DNA of 64,000 nucleotides from Bradyrhizobium jicamae (GTDB lineage: Bacteria > Pseudomonadota > Alphaproteobacteria > Rhizobiales > Xanthobacteraceae): contig NZ_JAFCJX010000016.1 in NCBI RefSeq assembly GCF_018130695.1, forward strand, positions 1 through 64,000, in the 5' to 3' direction. The position numbers and the translations under genes are program-made. Of this stretch, positions 16,160-25,271 are shown in pieces. The notes under the pieces are model-generated. The model was not told the DNA's origin. It searched no databases and saw only the letters and a program-made list of their open reading frames with translations. Every line of letters begins with the position of its first letter. The first letter of the stretch is position 1.

Positions 16160-17119
16160 ATGGCCCGTCCCGACACCAATCGCTCCGCCGAGATGGACGT
16201 CTTCGTCCGCGTCGTCGATCTCGGCGGCTTCACCGCCGCCGCCAAGAAACTGCGCGTCACGCCGTCGGGAGTGAGCAAGCTGGTTTCGCGGCTGGAGGCG
16301 CGGCTCGGAACGCGGCTCGTCAACCGCACCACGCGCAGGCTTCAGCTCACCGAGGAAGGCCAGGCCTTCTACCAGCGCGCGGTGCGCATCCTCGCCGACA
16401 TCGAGGACGCCGAGCGGGAGGCAGGCTCGGGCGCCGCGCCGCGCGGACATCTGACGGTCAACAGCAACATCCCGTTCGGCATGCTGCATGTCATGCCATT
16501 GCTGCCGCGTTTCCTCAGCCAGCATCCCGACATCACGCTCGATATCGTCCTCACCGACACGCTGATCGACCTGATGCAGGAGCGCGCCGACGTCGCGATC
16601 CGCGCCGGACCGCTACAGACCTCCCGGCTGGTCGCGCGCAAGCTCGGCACCAGCCGCATGGCCGTGGTGGCAGCCCCGGACTATCTGGCACGCTTCGGCA
16701 CGCCGAAGACGCCGGCCGATCTCGCTGACCATCGCGGCATCGGCTGGACTTTTCCGCGCAGCATCCGCGGCTGGCCGTTCCGCCGCAACGAGCGGATCGA
16801 GGAGGCGCTGCCGCCGCCGGTCGCGCGCGCCAGCGATGGCGAGGTCGCGCGCCGGTTGACGCTTGGCGGCACCGGGATTGCACGGCTGGCGCTGTTCCAT
16901 GTCGGCCCCGACATCGAAGCGGGGCGACTCGTGCCGGTGCTGCAAGGCTACAATCCCGGCGATCGCGAGGACATTCACGCCGTCTATGTCGGCCATGCCG
17001 GACCATTGCCGGCGCGAGTTCGCGCCTTCATCGATTTCCTGGCAAAACACATCCGCATCGGCGACCCTGCGCTGCGGCGTGGTGCGAACGGAAAATGGCG
17101 GGTGACGGCCGATCGCTGA
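16160..17119 (+). CDS. LysR-family transcriptional regulator
   Basis: A 319-aa LysR protein. The winged helix is at about residues 10-65 (MDVFVRVVDLGGFTAAAKKL, then TPSGVSKLVSRLEARLGTRL) and the periplasmic-binding-protein-like effector domain follows (GHLTVNSNIPFGMLHVMPLL). It diverges from the MFS/aldo-keto reductase pair across a 100-bp gap carrying a T-N11-A palindrome, so it most likely controls that pair and itself. The effector is unknown. Confidence 0.9.
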   Translation: MARPDTNRSAEMDVFVRVVDLGGFTAAAKKLRVTPSGVSKLVSRLEARLGTRLVNRTTRRLQLTEEGQAFYQRAVRILADIEDAEREAGSGAAPRGHLTVNSNIPFGMLHVMPLLPRFLSQHPDITLDIVLTDTLIDLMQERADVAIRAGPLQTSRLVARKLGTSRMAVVAAPDYLARFGTPKTPADLADHRGIGWTFPRSIRGWPFRRNERIEEALPPPVARASDGEVARRLTLGGTGIARLALFHVGPDIEAGRLVPVLQGYNPGDREDIHAVYVGHAGPLPARVRAFIDFLAKHIRIGDPALRRGANGKWRVTADR

Positions 17120-17138
17120 AGCGGCTCGCGCGCGGCCG

Positions 17139-17963
17139 TCAGCGCGGCGCCGAGGCCGACGGGACGAACAGCTGCTGGCCGCCGACCTTGAAGGCGCCGA
17201 TCGCCTGCTGGCCGTCCGGCGAGACCAGCCAGTCTGCAAACACTTTGGCGTCGTCGAGCTTCGACGCCGCATGTTTCGACGGGCTGAGCTCGATCACGTC
17301 GTAGCGGTTGAGCAAACGGGAATCGCCTTCGATCGCGATTCCGAGCGGTCCCTTGTTGTTGAAGCTGAGCCAGGTGCCGCGGTCGGACAAAGTGTAAGCC
17401 GCCATCGCGCTCGCCGCGTTCAGCGCCTGCCCCATGCCGCCGCCGATGTCGCGGTACCAGGTCTCCTTGCCCAAGGCGTCGGGCGACTGGGCGGCGAGCT
17501 TCCACAACCGGAGCTCGGCTGCGTTGGTGCCGCTCTTGTCGCCGCGCGAGACGAAGGGCGACTTGGCGGCGGCGATCGCCTTCAGCGCCGCGACGCTGTC
17601 GTTGCCGCCCCGCACCTTGGCGGGATCGGCATCCGGGCCGACGATGATGAAGTCGTTCCACGCGATCTGCCGGCGCGTCGCGCCGTGCCCCTCATCCATG
17701 AATTGCTGCTCGGCCTCGGGATCGTGCACCAGCAGCAGGTCCGCATCGCCGCGGCGGGCGGTGTCGATCGCCTTGCCGGTGCCCTGCGCGACCACGTTGA
17801 CGGTGATGCCGGTCCTGGCGGTGAACTGCGGCAGGATCGCCGCCAGCAGGCCGGATGCCTCGACCGACGTCGTCGACGCCAGCACGATTGATTTGCCGGC
17901 GGCCATCGCCGGAGCTGCACAGATCAAGGCAAGCGCCGCGGCGGCGATGCGGATGGCTCTCAT
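17139..17963 (-). CDS. tupA: Tungstate-type ABC transporter substrate-binding protein
   Basis: A 274-aa periplasmic binding protein with a Sec signal peptide (cleavage near AMAAG-K). It starts its mature part with SIVLASTTSVEASGLLAAIL, typical of TupA/WtpA-like tungstate binders, and contains LLVHDPEAEQQFMDEGHG, FIIVGP and FVSRGDKSGTN, the conserved oxyanion-ligand segments of TupA. The start ATG overlaps the tupB stop (ATGA), so the two are translationally coupled. Tungstate would serve tungsten or molybdenum enzymes. No ATPase gene is present next to the pair. Confidence 0.88.
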   Translation of the reverse strand: MRAIRIAAAALALICAAPAMAAGKSIVLASTTSVEASGLLAAILPQFTARTGITVNVVAQGTGKAIDTARRGDADLLLVHDPEAEQQFMDEGHGATRRQIAWNDFIIVGPDADPAKVRGGNDSVAALKAIAAAKSPFVSRGDKSGTNAAELRLWKLAAQSPDALGKETWYRDIGGGMGQALNAASAMAAYTLSDRGTWLSFNNKGPLGIAIEGDSRLLNRYDVIELSPSKHAASKLDDAKVFADWLVSPDGQQAIGAFKVGGQQLFVPSASAPR

Positions 17964-18640
17964 GTTTCGTCACTCCCTGCAGTTCTCGCGCGCCCCGCCA
18001 GCGCGAACACAGTCGCGCTGATCGAGATACTGATGCCGACCAGCACGGCGCCGAGCGCCAGAGCGAGCGAGAGATCGCCCTGGCTGGTCTGCAGCGCAAT
18101 CGTCGTGGTCATGGTGCGTGTCGCACCGCGAATGTTGCCGCCGACCAGGATCACCGCACCGACCTCGGAGACGGTGCGGCCGAAGCCGGCCAGCACGGCT
18201 GTGATGATGTCGGCGCGGATGATAGCCAGAATCTGCAGGATCGCCTGCCGCCGCGACGCTCCGTCGCAGATCAATTCGTCGCCGTAGCGCGCCCAGGCGC
18301 GCTCGCTGGCGCGATGCACCAGCGCCGTGATGATCGGCATCGCCAGCAGCGCCTGCGCCACGATCATCGCGGCCGGCGTGAACAGCCATCCGAGCAAGCC
18401 GAGCGGCCCGGACCGCGACAGCGCCAGGTACAGAATGAGGCCGACGACGACTGGCGGCAGCCCGAAGAACGCATTGGCCAGCACGACGACAGCGCGGCGG
18501 CCGGGAAAATCCACCACCGCAAGCGCCGAGCCGAGCGGCAGTGCGACTGCGGTCGCGATCGCCGTGGCCGCAAAGCTCACGCCGAGCGAGAGTTGGATGA
18601 TTTGCAGGAATTCTGTCACGGCGCCCTCGACCCCACTCAT
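17960..18640 (-). CDS. tupB: Tungstate-type ABC transporter permease
   Basis: A 226-aa permease with five to six hydrophobic segments and the inner-membrane component signature (EVGAVILVGGNIRGATRTMT) that faces the ATPase. The sequence FPGRRAVVVLANAFFGLPPV is characteristic of TupB. ATG 18640 (MSGVEGAVTEF) is preferred over GTG 18655, though neither has a strong ribosome site. It is followed by tupA with a 4-bp overlap. The usual third gene tupC is not found on either side, so the ATPase must come from elsewhere. Confidence 0.85.
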   Translation of the reverse strand: MSGVEGAVTEFLQIIQLSLGVSFAATAIATAVALPLGSALAVVDFPGRRAVVVLANAFFGLPPVVVGLILYLALSRSGPLGLLGWLFTPAAMIVAQALLAMPIITALVHRASERAWARYGDELICDGASRRQAILQILAIIRADIITAVLAGFGRTVSEVGAVILVGGNIRGATRTMTTTIALQTSQGDLSLALALGAVLVGISISISATVFALAGRARTAGSDET

Positions 18641-18753
18641 ATCGCAAGGCCGCACCTGACATCAACGTAGCCGAGCACGCACCTTCGGTCGCAGCGTGCC
18701 AACAACGATCGGATCGCACTCGGCAGAAACAATCCGCGCCTGACGCAGGCGCG

Positions 18754-19443
18754 CTAACCCTGAACGCGCAGCAGTTCGCTGATGATACGCGGCTTCAACC
18801 AGCCGACATAGTCGATGATCTCCTGGCGCAGCGCGTCCTTCTGCGCCTCGTATTGCTCGCGCGTGATGCCCTGGCCTCCCTGTCCGCCCACGGCGGTGAG
18901 GCCGTAGGCTTCCAGCGACGATTCCTGGCGGGCTTTCCATTCGAGCACCTTGTTGGTCATGCCCTCGGCGATCGCCGGCACTGAACCGGGATGGCCGGCG
19001 ATGTCGCACAATTCCTTGGTCCGCACGTCCGCCGCCAGCATCAACACGTTCCAGTCGTCGAAACCGACCAGGTCCATGTGGGCATAAAGAAACGCGCCGT
19101 GCTCGCCGTCATAGATGGTATGGTCGATCACCAGGAACGGCGCGGCGCGGCAATAGCCGTAGCGCGCCGTCATCTCGCGATTGAAGGCCTCGGTGCGCTG
19201 CTCGAGCCGCGCCTTGGCGGCCGCGAACATCGCAATGTAATCCTCGGCCGTCTTCCTGATATTGCGCGGATCATCGGGTTCGAAGCCGCATTGGCGCAGC
19301 ATCGACCCGATCTTCGGATCGTCCCAGAGTTCCCTGGAGAAGACGCGCGTCACGCCGTCGGCATCCGGCGTCGGACTTGTTTCCGCCCTGAGTTCGCTCA
19401 GGGTCTGTTGTTTCTTGCCGAACGTCACCCCGCGTCCAAACAT
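18754..19443 (-). CDS. Hypothetical protein (229 aa)
   Basis: I do not recognise the family. The protein begins MFGRGVTFGKKQQTLSELRA, has no signal peptide or membrane segment, and contains FLVIDHTIYDGEHGAFLYAH and a C-terminal helical stretch rich in charged residues (REQYEAQKDALRQEIIDYVG). The internal phrase VTRVFSRELWDDPKIGSMLRQ is conserved-looking. AAAGGAATTTCG precedes both GTG 19446 and ATG 19443, so the start is uncertain by one codon. It diverges from an Hsp70-like gene. Codon use is typical of the neighbourhood. Confidence 0.65.
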   Translation of the reverse strand: MFGRGVTFGKKQQTLSELRAETSPTPDADGVTRVFSRELWDDPKIGSMLRQCGFEPDDPRNIRKTAEDYIAMFAAAKARLEQRTEAFNREMTARYGYCRAAPFLVIDHTIYDGEHGAFLYAHMDLVGFDDWNVLMLAADVRTKELCDIAGHPGSVPAIAEGMTNKVLEWKARQESSLEAYGLTAVGGQGGQGITREQYEAQKDALRQEIIDYVGWLKPRIISELLRVQG

Positions 19444-19665
19444 CACCGAAATTCCTTTCGCCAGGAGCCAGCTCAGGCCAGTCGCGGCAATCTATCGTGG
19501 AGCCTGTTAATTTACCTTCGGCCGCGAGCAACGGACTTTCTGCAATCAATGAGTGATTCTTTCATCATTCCGCGCGGCTCACACGCCTGGTTGTCTACTG
19601 CCTTGGCAAAGTCCGCCAAAGCCGCTAAACGTCCGCCCCCTTTCACAGCATTTTCAGAGCAGAAC

Positions 19666-20979
19666 ATGTCGAGCGCCAAGCCCGCCGTCTCGATTGGCGT
19701 CGATTTCGGCACCAGCAATACCGTCGTTGCGCTGGCGACATCAGACGGCAAGGTTGAGGCCGTGCGCTTCGAGCATGGCGGCCGCACGCACTCTGTTTAC
19801 GTCTCTGCCATCTGCTTCTGGGAGGAACGGCCGGGCAGTGGGCAGCCTCCGCGCGCCGAGGGCGGGCCGTGGGCGATCGAGCAGTTCCTCGAGGGACGCA
19901 CGGTCCATCGCTTCATCCAGTCATTCAAGACCTTTGCGGCGAGCTCGGCCTTCACCACCACGCAAATTTTTCGTCAGCGCTACAAGTTCGAGGATCTGCT
20001 GGCCGCATTCCTGCGCACACTGGTGCGCCATGCCGGCGGCGGCTTCGATCTGGGCGCACCGACCGTGATGGTCGGTCGGCCCGTGCGCTTCGCCGGCGGC
20101 AATCCCGATGAAGCGCTGGCCATGCAACGCTACCGCGACGCGTTCGAACGGCTCGGTGCTGGACACGCACGCTATGTCTACGAGCCGGTCGGCGCCGCCT
20201 TCTCCTTTACGCGGCAACTGAAGCATGACGCCACGGTGCTGGTCGCCGATTTCGGCGGCGGCACCAGCGACTTCTCGGTGATGCGTTTCTCGCGCCAGGG
20301 CGGCGTGCTGCGCGCCGAGCCGCTCGGCCACGCCGGCATCGGCATCGCCGGCGACACTTTCGATTATCGCATCGTCGACCACATCGTGTCGCCAAAACTC
20401 GGCAAGGGCAGCCTCTATCGCTCCTTCGACAAGGAGCTTCCGATCCCCAATCACTATTATTCGACTCTCGCGCGCTGGCATCAGCTCGCGATGATGAAGG
20501 GCAGCAGCGATCTGCGCGAGCTGCAGCAGCTGGTGCGCACCGCGCTTGAGCCGGCGCCGCTGGAGGACTTCATCACCATCGTCGACCGCGATCTCGGCTT
20601 CTCGCTGTATCGCGCCGTCTCCGACACCAAGGTCGCGCTATCTGGCAGCGACAAGGTCGAGTTCCGCTTCAAGCAGGACGGCATCGACATCGGCGCGTCA
20701 GTCACCCGCCGCAAATTCGAAAGCTGGATCGCCGACGACGTCGCCCGCCTCGGCACCACCGTCGATGCGGCGCTGACCAAGGCCGGCATCGCCGCAAAGG
20801 ATATCGAGAAGGTGTTCCTGACCGGCGGCACCTCGTTCGTGCCCGCCGTGCAGCGCCTGTTCGCCGAACGCTTCGGCGAGAAGAAGCTGACCTCGGCGGA
20901 TCAGTTCGAGTCGATCGCCTATGGGCTGGCGCTGATCGGGCAGACGGCGGAGCCGGATCGGTGGACGGTGGCCGCGTGA
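19666..20979 (+). CDS. Hsp70-family protein (YegD-like)
   Basis: A 437-aa actin-fold ATPase of the Hsp70 superfamily. Visible phosphate loops are VGVDFGTSNT-type (VSIGVDFGTSNTVVALA, near residue 10), the second phosphate loop VADFGGGTSDFSVMRF and the adenosine motif VFLTGGTSFVPAVQRL. There is no substrate-binding domain, so it is YegD-like and not DnaK. ATG 19666 fits the family start; a frame open further upstream adds an unrelated N-terminus. It may be a chaperone-like regulator, but its partner is not apparent from the context. Confidence 0.85.
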   Translation: MSSAKPAVSIGVDFGTSNTVVALATSDGKVEAVRFEHGGRTHSVYVSAICFWEERPGSGQPPRAEGGPWAIEQFLEGRTVHRFIQSFKTFAASSAFTTTQIFRQRYKFEDLLAAFLRTLVRHAGGGFDLGAPTVMVGRPVRFAGGNPDEALAMQRYRDAFERLGAGHARYVYEPVGAAFSFTRQLKHDATVLVADFGGGTSDFSVMRFSRQGGVLRAEPLGHAGIGIAGDTFDYRIVDHIVSPKLGKGSLYRSFDKELPIPNHYYSTLARWHQLAMMKGSSDLRELQQLVRTALEPAPLEDFITIVDRDLGFSLYRAVSDTKVALSGSDKVEFRFKQDGIDIGASVTRRKFESWIADDVARLGTTVDAALTKAGIAAKDIEKVFLTGGTSFVPAVQRLFAERFGEKKLTSADQFESIAYGLALIGQTAEPDRWTVAA

Positions 20980-21010
20980 CCGGGAACAGTCGCCGCCGAC
21001 TCGCGTGCGG

Positions 21011-22258
21011 CTACGCACTCAGCCTGTCGACCTGAGCCTTCCCGGCCTTCATCACCAGCGGAATGTGCTCGCCCTGGCCGAGCAGGCATGACACGTCGCG
21101 GAGCGGATTGCCTTCGACCACCAGCAGGTCCGCCCAGGCGCCGGACAAGATGCGGCCGAGCTTGCCGGTCATCCCCAGCACCTCGGCACCGATCACGGTC
21201 GCGCTGGCGATCACCTCGCGCGGGCCAAGGATCTCGGCACGGATGCGGAATTCGTCGCTCTGCAGGCGCTGGGACGGCCCGAGCAGATCGCTGCCAAAGC
21301 CCATCTTCACGCCGGCTTCGCGATAGATCCCGAGCGAGCGCAGGCCGGCGTCGCGGACGTCGGCGATCTTGGCCACGCTCTCCGGCGGCAGTCCGTATTG
21401 GGCGCCTTCGTTGGCCAGCGCCTCATAGGTGACGAGCGTCGGCACCACATAGACGCCCTTTTCCGCCATCAACCGCGCGGTCGGAAGGTCGACCAGGTTG
21501 CCGTGCTCGATGGTGCGCACGCCGCAGCGCACCGCGCGCGCGATGGCTGCCGCCGTGTAGGCATGGGCGAGCACATAGGTCTGGCGCGCCTCCGCTTCGG
21601 CGACGATGGCGCGGATCTCGTCCTCGGAGTAGCCGAACGCGCCGACCGGATCGGTCGGGGACGCGACGCCACCGGACGCCATGATCTTGATCTGGTCCGC
21701 GCCCATCTGCAGTTCCTGCCGCGCGGCCCTGCGCACCTCGTCGACGCCATCGGCGACACGCGCGAGCGCGCCGACACGAACGCAGCAGGGACATGGCGCG
21801 TCACTGGCTAGATAGTCGGAACGCGCGCGCATGTCGCCATGCCCGCCGGTCTGGCTGAGCGCACGCCCGGAGACGAACAGCCGCGGGCCATCCGTCAGGC
21901 CGGTCTCGATAGCCTGCTTGAGCGCGTAGCCGGCTCCACCGGCATCGCGCACGGTGGTGAAGCCTCGCCGCAGCATGCCGCGCAACAGCAAGGTCGAGCG
22001 CAGCGTCACCAGCACGTTCGCCATCTGCACCTGCTGCGCCAGATTGAGCTCGACGGCAATCGCGTGCACGTGCAGATCGATCAGGCCGGGCATCAGCGTC
22101 TTGCCGCCGAGGTCGATGGTTCGATCGGCGGAAATCTGCAGCGGACGGTCGGAGACCTCCTTGATCAGGTCGTCCTCGACCAGCACGTCATGTCCTTCGA
22201 GCAACTCGGGCTGGAGCGGGTCGAGCAGGGCGGCATTCTTGAACAGGACACGGGCCAT
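21011..22258 (-). CDS. Amidohydrolase-family protein
   Basis: A 415-aa amidohydrolase of the imidazolonepropionase/prolidase-like branch. The metal motif LIDLHVHA is near residue 60, further metal-binding His residues are in VLAHAYTAAAI and IEHGNL, and the late Asp is in MGFGSDLLGP. A CPCC stretch (about residue 155) is unusual and may be structural. Such enzymes hydrolyse cyclic amides, Xaa-Pro dipeptides or organophosphorus compounds. It is the last gene of an MFS-GAF-amidohydrolase operon, 17 bp after the GAF gene, so the transporter probably brings in its substrate or a precursor. Confidence 0.85.
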   Translation of the reverse strand: MARVLFKNAALLDPLQPELLEGHDVLVEDDLIKEVSDRPLQISADRTIDLGGKTLMPGLIDLHVHAIAVELNLAQQVQMANVLVTLRSTLLLRGMLRRGFTTVRDAGGAGYALKQAIETGLTDGPRLFVSGRALSQTGGHGDMRARSDYLASDAPCPCCVRVGALARVADGVDEVRRAARQELQMGADQIKIMASGGVASPTDPVGAFGYSEDEIRAIVAEAEARQTYVLAHAYTAAAIARAVRCGVRTIEHGNLVDLPTARLMAEKGVYVVPTLVTYEALANEGAQYGLPPESVAKIADVRDAGLRSLGIYREAGVKMGFGSDLLGPSQRLQSDEFRIRAEILGPREVIASATVIGAEVLGMTGKLGRILSGAWADLLVVEGNPLRDVSCLLGQGEHIPLVMKAGKAQVDRLSA

Positions 22259-22275
22259 GATGGTTTCCTGTTGGC

Positions 22276-22785
22276 TCAGGACGAAGCGGGTGAAAGCAGC
22301 GCCGGCAGCGCGAATTGCGCAAATGGGCGGCACAGCGCCGCGTCATCCTCACCATACCACCCGGCCTCGTGAAGCAAATTGAGCGAGCCGAGCGTACGCC
22401 CGCACCAGCGCACCGGCATGTTGAGCACGCTCTCGCAGCCGAGCGAGGCGATCAACGCGTGATCGGAAAAGACCATGCGCAGGTCGGCCAGCGTACGGCC
22501 GATATAGGCCTCGCCACGATCAAGAACGGTCTCGGTCCATGGGCCGGGCGCCAGGCGCTTGCGCCCGCCAGTCGGATAAGGCGCGGGCAGGTTGGAATAG
22601 ACCCGCGCCGCCTCGGAGGTCGCGCTGTCATAGGTCAGGATCGTGAACAGCCTGTGCCCGATCGCCGACTTCAGCGCTTCGTCCAGCGCCGCAAATAGTG
22701 CATGCGGCTGATCCGCGCTGCCCTGCGACGTCGCAACGGCGCAGAGCAACGGATCGGCGTTGTATTTGGTCCGCGCGCGAAGCAT
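22276..22785 (-). CDS. Stand-alone GAF-domain protein
   Basis: A 169-aa protein consisting mainly of one GAF domain (residues about 30-160). It carries FTILTYDSATSEAARVYSNL, the glycine-rich turn before a Trp-Thr motif (LAPGPWTETVL) and NMPVRWCGRTLGSLNLLHEAG. Its ATG overlaps the stop of the upstream MFS gene (TGATG), so translation is coupled. A ligand-binding GAF protein placed between a transporter and a hydrolase could sense the transported compound or act as a small accessory enzyme; no output domain is present. Confidence 0.75.
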   Translation of the reverse strand: MLRARTKYNADPLLCAVATSQGSADQPHALFAALDEALKSAIGHRLFTILTYDSATSEAARVYSNLPAPYPTGGRKRLAPGPWTETVLDRGEAYIGRTLADLRMVFSDHALIASLGCESVLNMPVRWCGRTLGSLNLLHEAGWYGEDDAALCRPFAQFALPALLSPASS

Positions 22786-24143
22786 CAGGCCGCCTCGCCC
22801 GCGGCGATGTCCTCCAGCGAGCGTCCGCGCGTCGGCACGCCCATCAGCACGACGGTGAGCGCGCCGAGCAGCAGCACAGTCGTGGTGACGCCGAACACGC
22901 CGGCGAAGCCGAAGTTTGGATAGAGATAGCCGACCAGGATCGGCGAGACGATCGCCCCGATGCGGCCGATCGCCGAAGCGAGTCCCGCGCCGGTGGTCCT
23001 GAACGCCGTCGGGAACACTTCGGCCGTATAGGCATAGACGCCCGCATAGGTGCCGTTCATGAAGAACGACAGGAAAATTCCCGCGAGCATGATTTGCTGG
23101 TCGCTCGCTGCAAAAGCGAGCCCCAGCGCGCTGGCGCCGCCGAGCAGCATGTAGGTGGCAATCGTCGCCTGCCGGCCGATCCGCTCGTTGAACCAGGCGG
23201 CGCTGAAATAGCCCGGCACCTGCGCGCAATAGATCGCGAGCGAATAGGCGAAGCTCCTGGTGATGCTCATGCCGTTCTGGACCAGCAGGCCGGGGATCCA
23301 GACGAAGAAGGAGTAATAGCTGAAGGTGATCGCGAGCCACATGATCCAGGTCATGATGGTGATGCGCGCCTGCCGGCCTTTCAGCAGTCCCGCGAAATTA
23401 CTCAACAGCGTTCCCGCCGCTGCGGACGGCACGACAGCTTCGACGACAGGCTGCGGCAGGACGCGGCCCTCGCGTGCGAAAACGGCTTCGATCCTGTCGA
23501 GGACAGCTTCGGCCTCCTGCTCCCTGCCCCGGCTTTCCAGCCAGCGTGGGGATTCCGGCAGCGACCTGCGCCACCACAGCAACATCACCACCGGCAACGC
23601 GGTGATGACAAGCACGATACGCCAGCCGTTCTCATAGGCCGGAACGATGAAATAGCCGAGCAGCGCCGCGGCGACGAAGCCGAAGGAGAAGAAGCCGGCC
23701 AGCGCTCCCGTGAAGCTGCCGCGGAAGCGACGCGCCACGAATTCCGCGAGATAGGGCGCGATGATCGCGCTCTCCGCACCGGTGCCCATGCCCGCCACGA
23801 CGCGCGCGGCGAAGAAGGACGGCCAGGTGTCCACCGCCGCACTCACGACCGATGCCACGCAGTAGAGCGCCAATGCCGACATCATCACCGCACGGCGGCC
23901 GATCAGGTCGCCCAGCGTGCCCGCCAGCAAGGCGCCAAACAGGAAGCCGATATAGGTGCTGCTGCCGAGCACGCCGATCTCGACGCTCGACAGATTCCAG
24001 GCGGTCCGCAGCACCGGCAGGATGAAGGCCAGCACGGCGGCGTCCATCGCGTCGAACATGTAGCCGAGCCCGCCCATCAGCAGCAAATGCGTGTGGAAGC
24101 GTGCGAACGGAAGGCGCTCGATCCGCGCCGATATCATTGACAT
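22785..24143 (-). CDS. MFS transporter of the sugar/aromatic-acid porter type
   Basis: A 452-aa transporter with 12 hydrophobic segments. It carries the loop motif GTLGDLIGRRAVMMSALALY and the central SLPESPRWLESRGREQEAEA, typical of sugar- and acid-proton symporters. The ATG at 24143 follows GGGGGACTTTG; an in-frame TTG at 24146 is less likely. The gene heads an operon with a GAF protein and an amidohydrolase, and diverges from a LysR gene at 24259. It is probably an importer for the substrate of that amidohydrolase. Confidence 0.88.
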   Translation of the reverse strand: MSMISARIERLPFARFHTHLLLMGGLGYMFDAMDAAVLAFILPVLRTAWNLSSVEIGVLGSSTYIGFLFGALLAGTLGDLIGRRAVMMSALALYCVASVVSAAVDTWPSFFAARVVAGMGTGAESAIIAPYLAEFVARRFRGSFTGALAGFFSFGFVAAALLGYFIVPAYENGWRIVLVITALPVVMLLWWRRSLPESPRWLESRGREQEAEAVLDRIEAVFAREGRVLPQPVVEAVVPSAAAGTLLSNFAGLLKGRQARITIMTWIMWLAITFSYYSFFVWIPGLLVQNGMSITRSFAYSLAIYCAQVPGYFSAAWFNERIGRQATIATYMLLGGASALGLAFAASDQQIMLAGIFLSFFMNGTYAGVYAYTAEVFPTAFRTTGAGLASAIGRIGAIVSPILVGYLYPNFGFAGVFGVTTTVLLLGALTVVLMGVPTRGRSLEDIAAGEAA

Positions 24144-24258
24144 CAAAGTCCCCCTCGATTTGACGGCCCGGCACGCCGCATGTCTCGGGAGGGAACCATA
24201 GACAAGGCAGTATTATCGTCCTAATTTATAATTATGATCTAATATATCACTGATGTGA

Positions 24259-25185
24259 ATGTTTGCCGTGTCGTTCCGCGCGCTCGACCTCAATCTCCTG
24301 AAAGTGTTCGAGGCCTTGATGACCGAGGGCAGCGTCACGCGTGCGGCAACGGCGTTGACGATGACGCAGCCCGCGGTCAGCAACGCCCTGGCGCGGCTGC
24401 GCGACGCGCTCGGCGATCCCCTGTTCGTGCGTTCCGGCACCGGGATCCGCCCGACCCAGCGCGCGGTGGTGCTGTGGGAGCCGATCGGCGAAGCCCTGGA
24501 AAGCGTGCGCGGCGCGCTCGATGAGCAGGTCTTCGATCCGCGTCGCGCGCAGACCGAGTTCAGTCTGTCGATGTCGGACTACGTCGCCGCCTTCGTCATG
24601 CCGCAACTCCTCGTCCGCTTCGGTGAGGTCGCCCCGACCGCGCGCATCCACACCGTGCCCAACACCATCCTGGGAATCACCGATCAACTCGAGGAGAACC
24701 GGGTCGATTGCGTGCTGAGTGTCTATGTCAACGAGGCGCAGCACCCAGCCCCGATCCGCTCACGCGCGCTCTGGAGCGTCGATTATGCCTGCTTCATGCG
24801 GCGCGGTCATCCGCTCGCCGCGAAGAAGCGGCTCAGCACGCGCACCTTCCTGAACGCCAAACATGTCGATGTGAGCCTGGCCGGCAAGACCCTGCCATCC
24901 TACGATCTTTTCCTGGCCTCGCAGGGCCTGGCGCGCAACCTCGTCGCCACCGTCAATCACTACAGCGCCGCCTACGAGATCGTGCGTCAATCCGATCTCA
25001 TCGCCGTGCTGCCGAGCGACCTGCGCTCGGAGTCCCGCCATGCGCCCTTCCTGCACGCGATGCCGCTCCCGCTGCAGGCGCCGCGGCGCATCGTCAGCAT
25101 GTTCTGGCACCAGCGCAACGACACCGTGCCTGCGCAACGGTGGTTGCGCGAGACCATCGTCGAGATGTTCGCGAAGCCGGAGTGA
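24259..25185 (+). CDS. LysR-family transcriptional regulator
   Basis: A 308-aa LysR protein of the NodD/NahR-like subgroup, with the helix-turn-helix at about residues 8-65 (LDLNLLKVFEALMTEGSVTR, then MTQPAVSNALARLRDALGDP). The subgroup phrase FSLSMSDYVAAFVMPQLLVR follows. It diverges from the MFS-GAF-amidohydrolase operon across about 115 bp of notably AT-rich DNA and is expected to regulate it. The effector is likely to be the transported compound. Confidence 0.9.
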   Translation: MFAVSFRALDLNLLKVFEALMTEGSVTRAATALTMTQPAVSNALARLRDALGDPLFVRSGTGIRPTQRAVVLWEPIGEALESVRGALDEQVFDPRRAQTEFSLSMSDYVAAFVMPQLLVRFGEVAPTARIHTVPNTILGITDQLEENRVDCVLSVYVNEAQHPAPIRSRALWSVDYACFMRRGHPLAAKKRLSTRTFLNAKHVDVSLAGKTLPSYDLFLASQGLARNLVATVNHYSAAYEIVRQSDLIAVLPSDLRSESRHAPFLHAMPLPLQAPRRIVSMFWHQRNDTVPAQRWLRETIVEMFAKPE

Positions 25186-25271
25186 GCGGTGGCGTGAAAT
25201 GACTGCTTTGCGCGGTGCGCATCACCGATGCGGTCACATCGCCGATCGCAAACCGTGCCGAACACTGCTAG

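Noticed and set aside
18991..19665. N-terminal extension of the Hsp70-like gene
   Set aside because: The extra residues run antisense to the hypothetical gene at 18754-19443 and do not match the family; the YegD-like start is at 19666.
22698..24140. A 480-residue plus-strand frame across the MFS gene
   Set aside because: Antisense shadow of the transporter gene, with no recognisable domain and biased composition.
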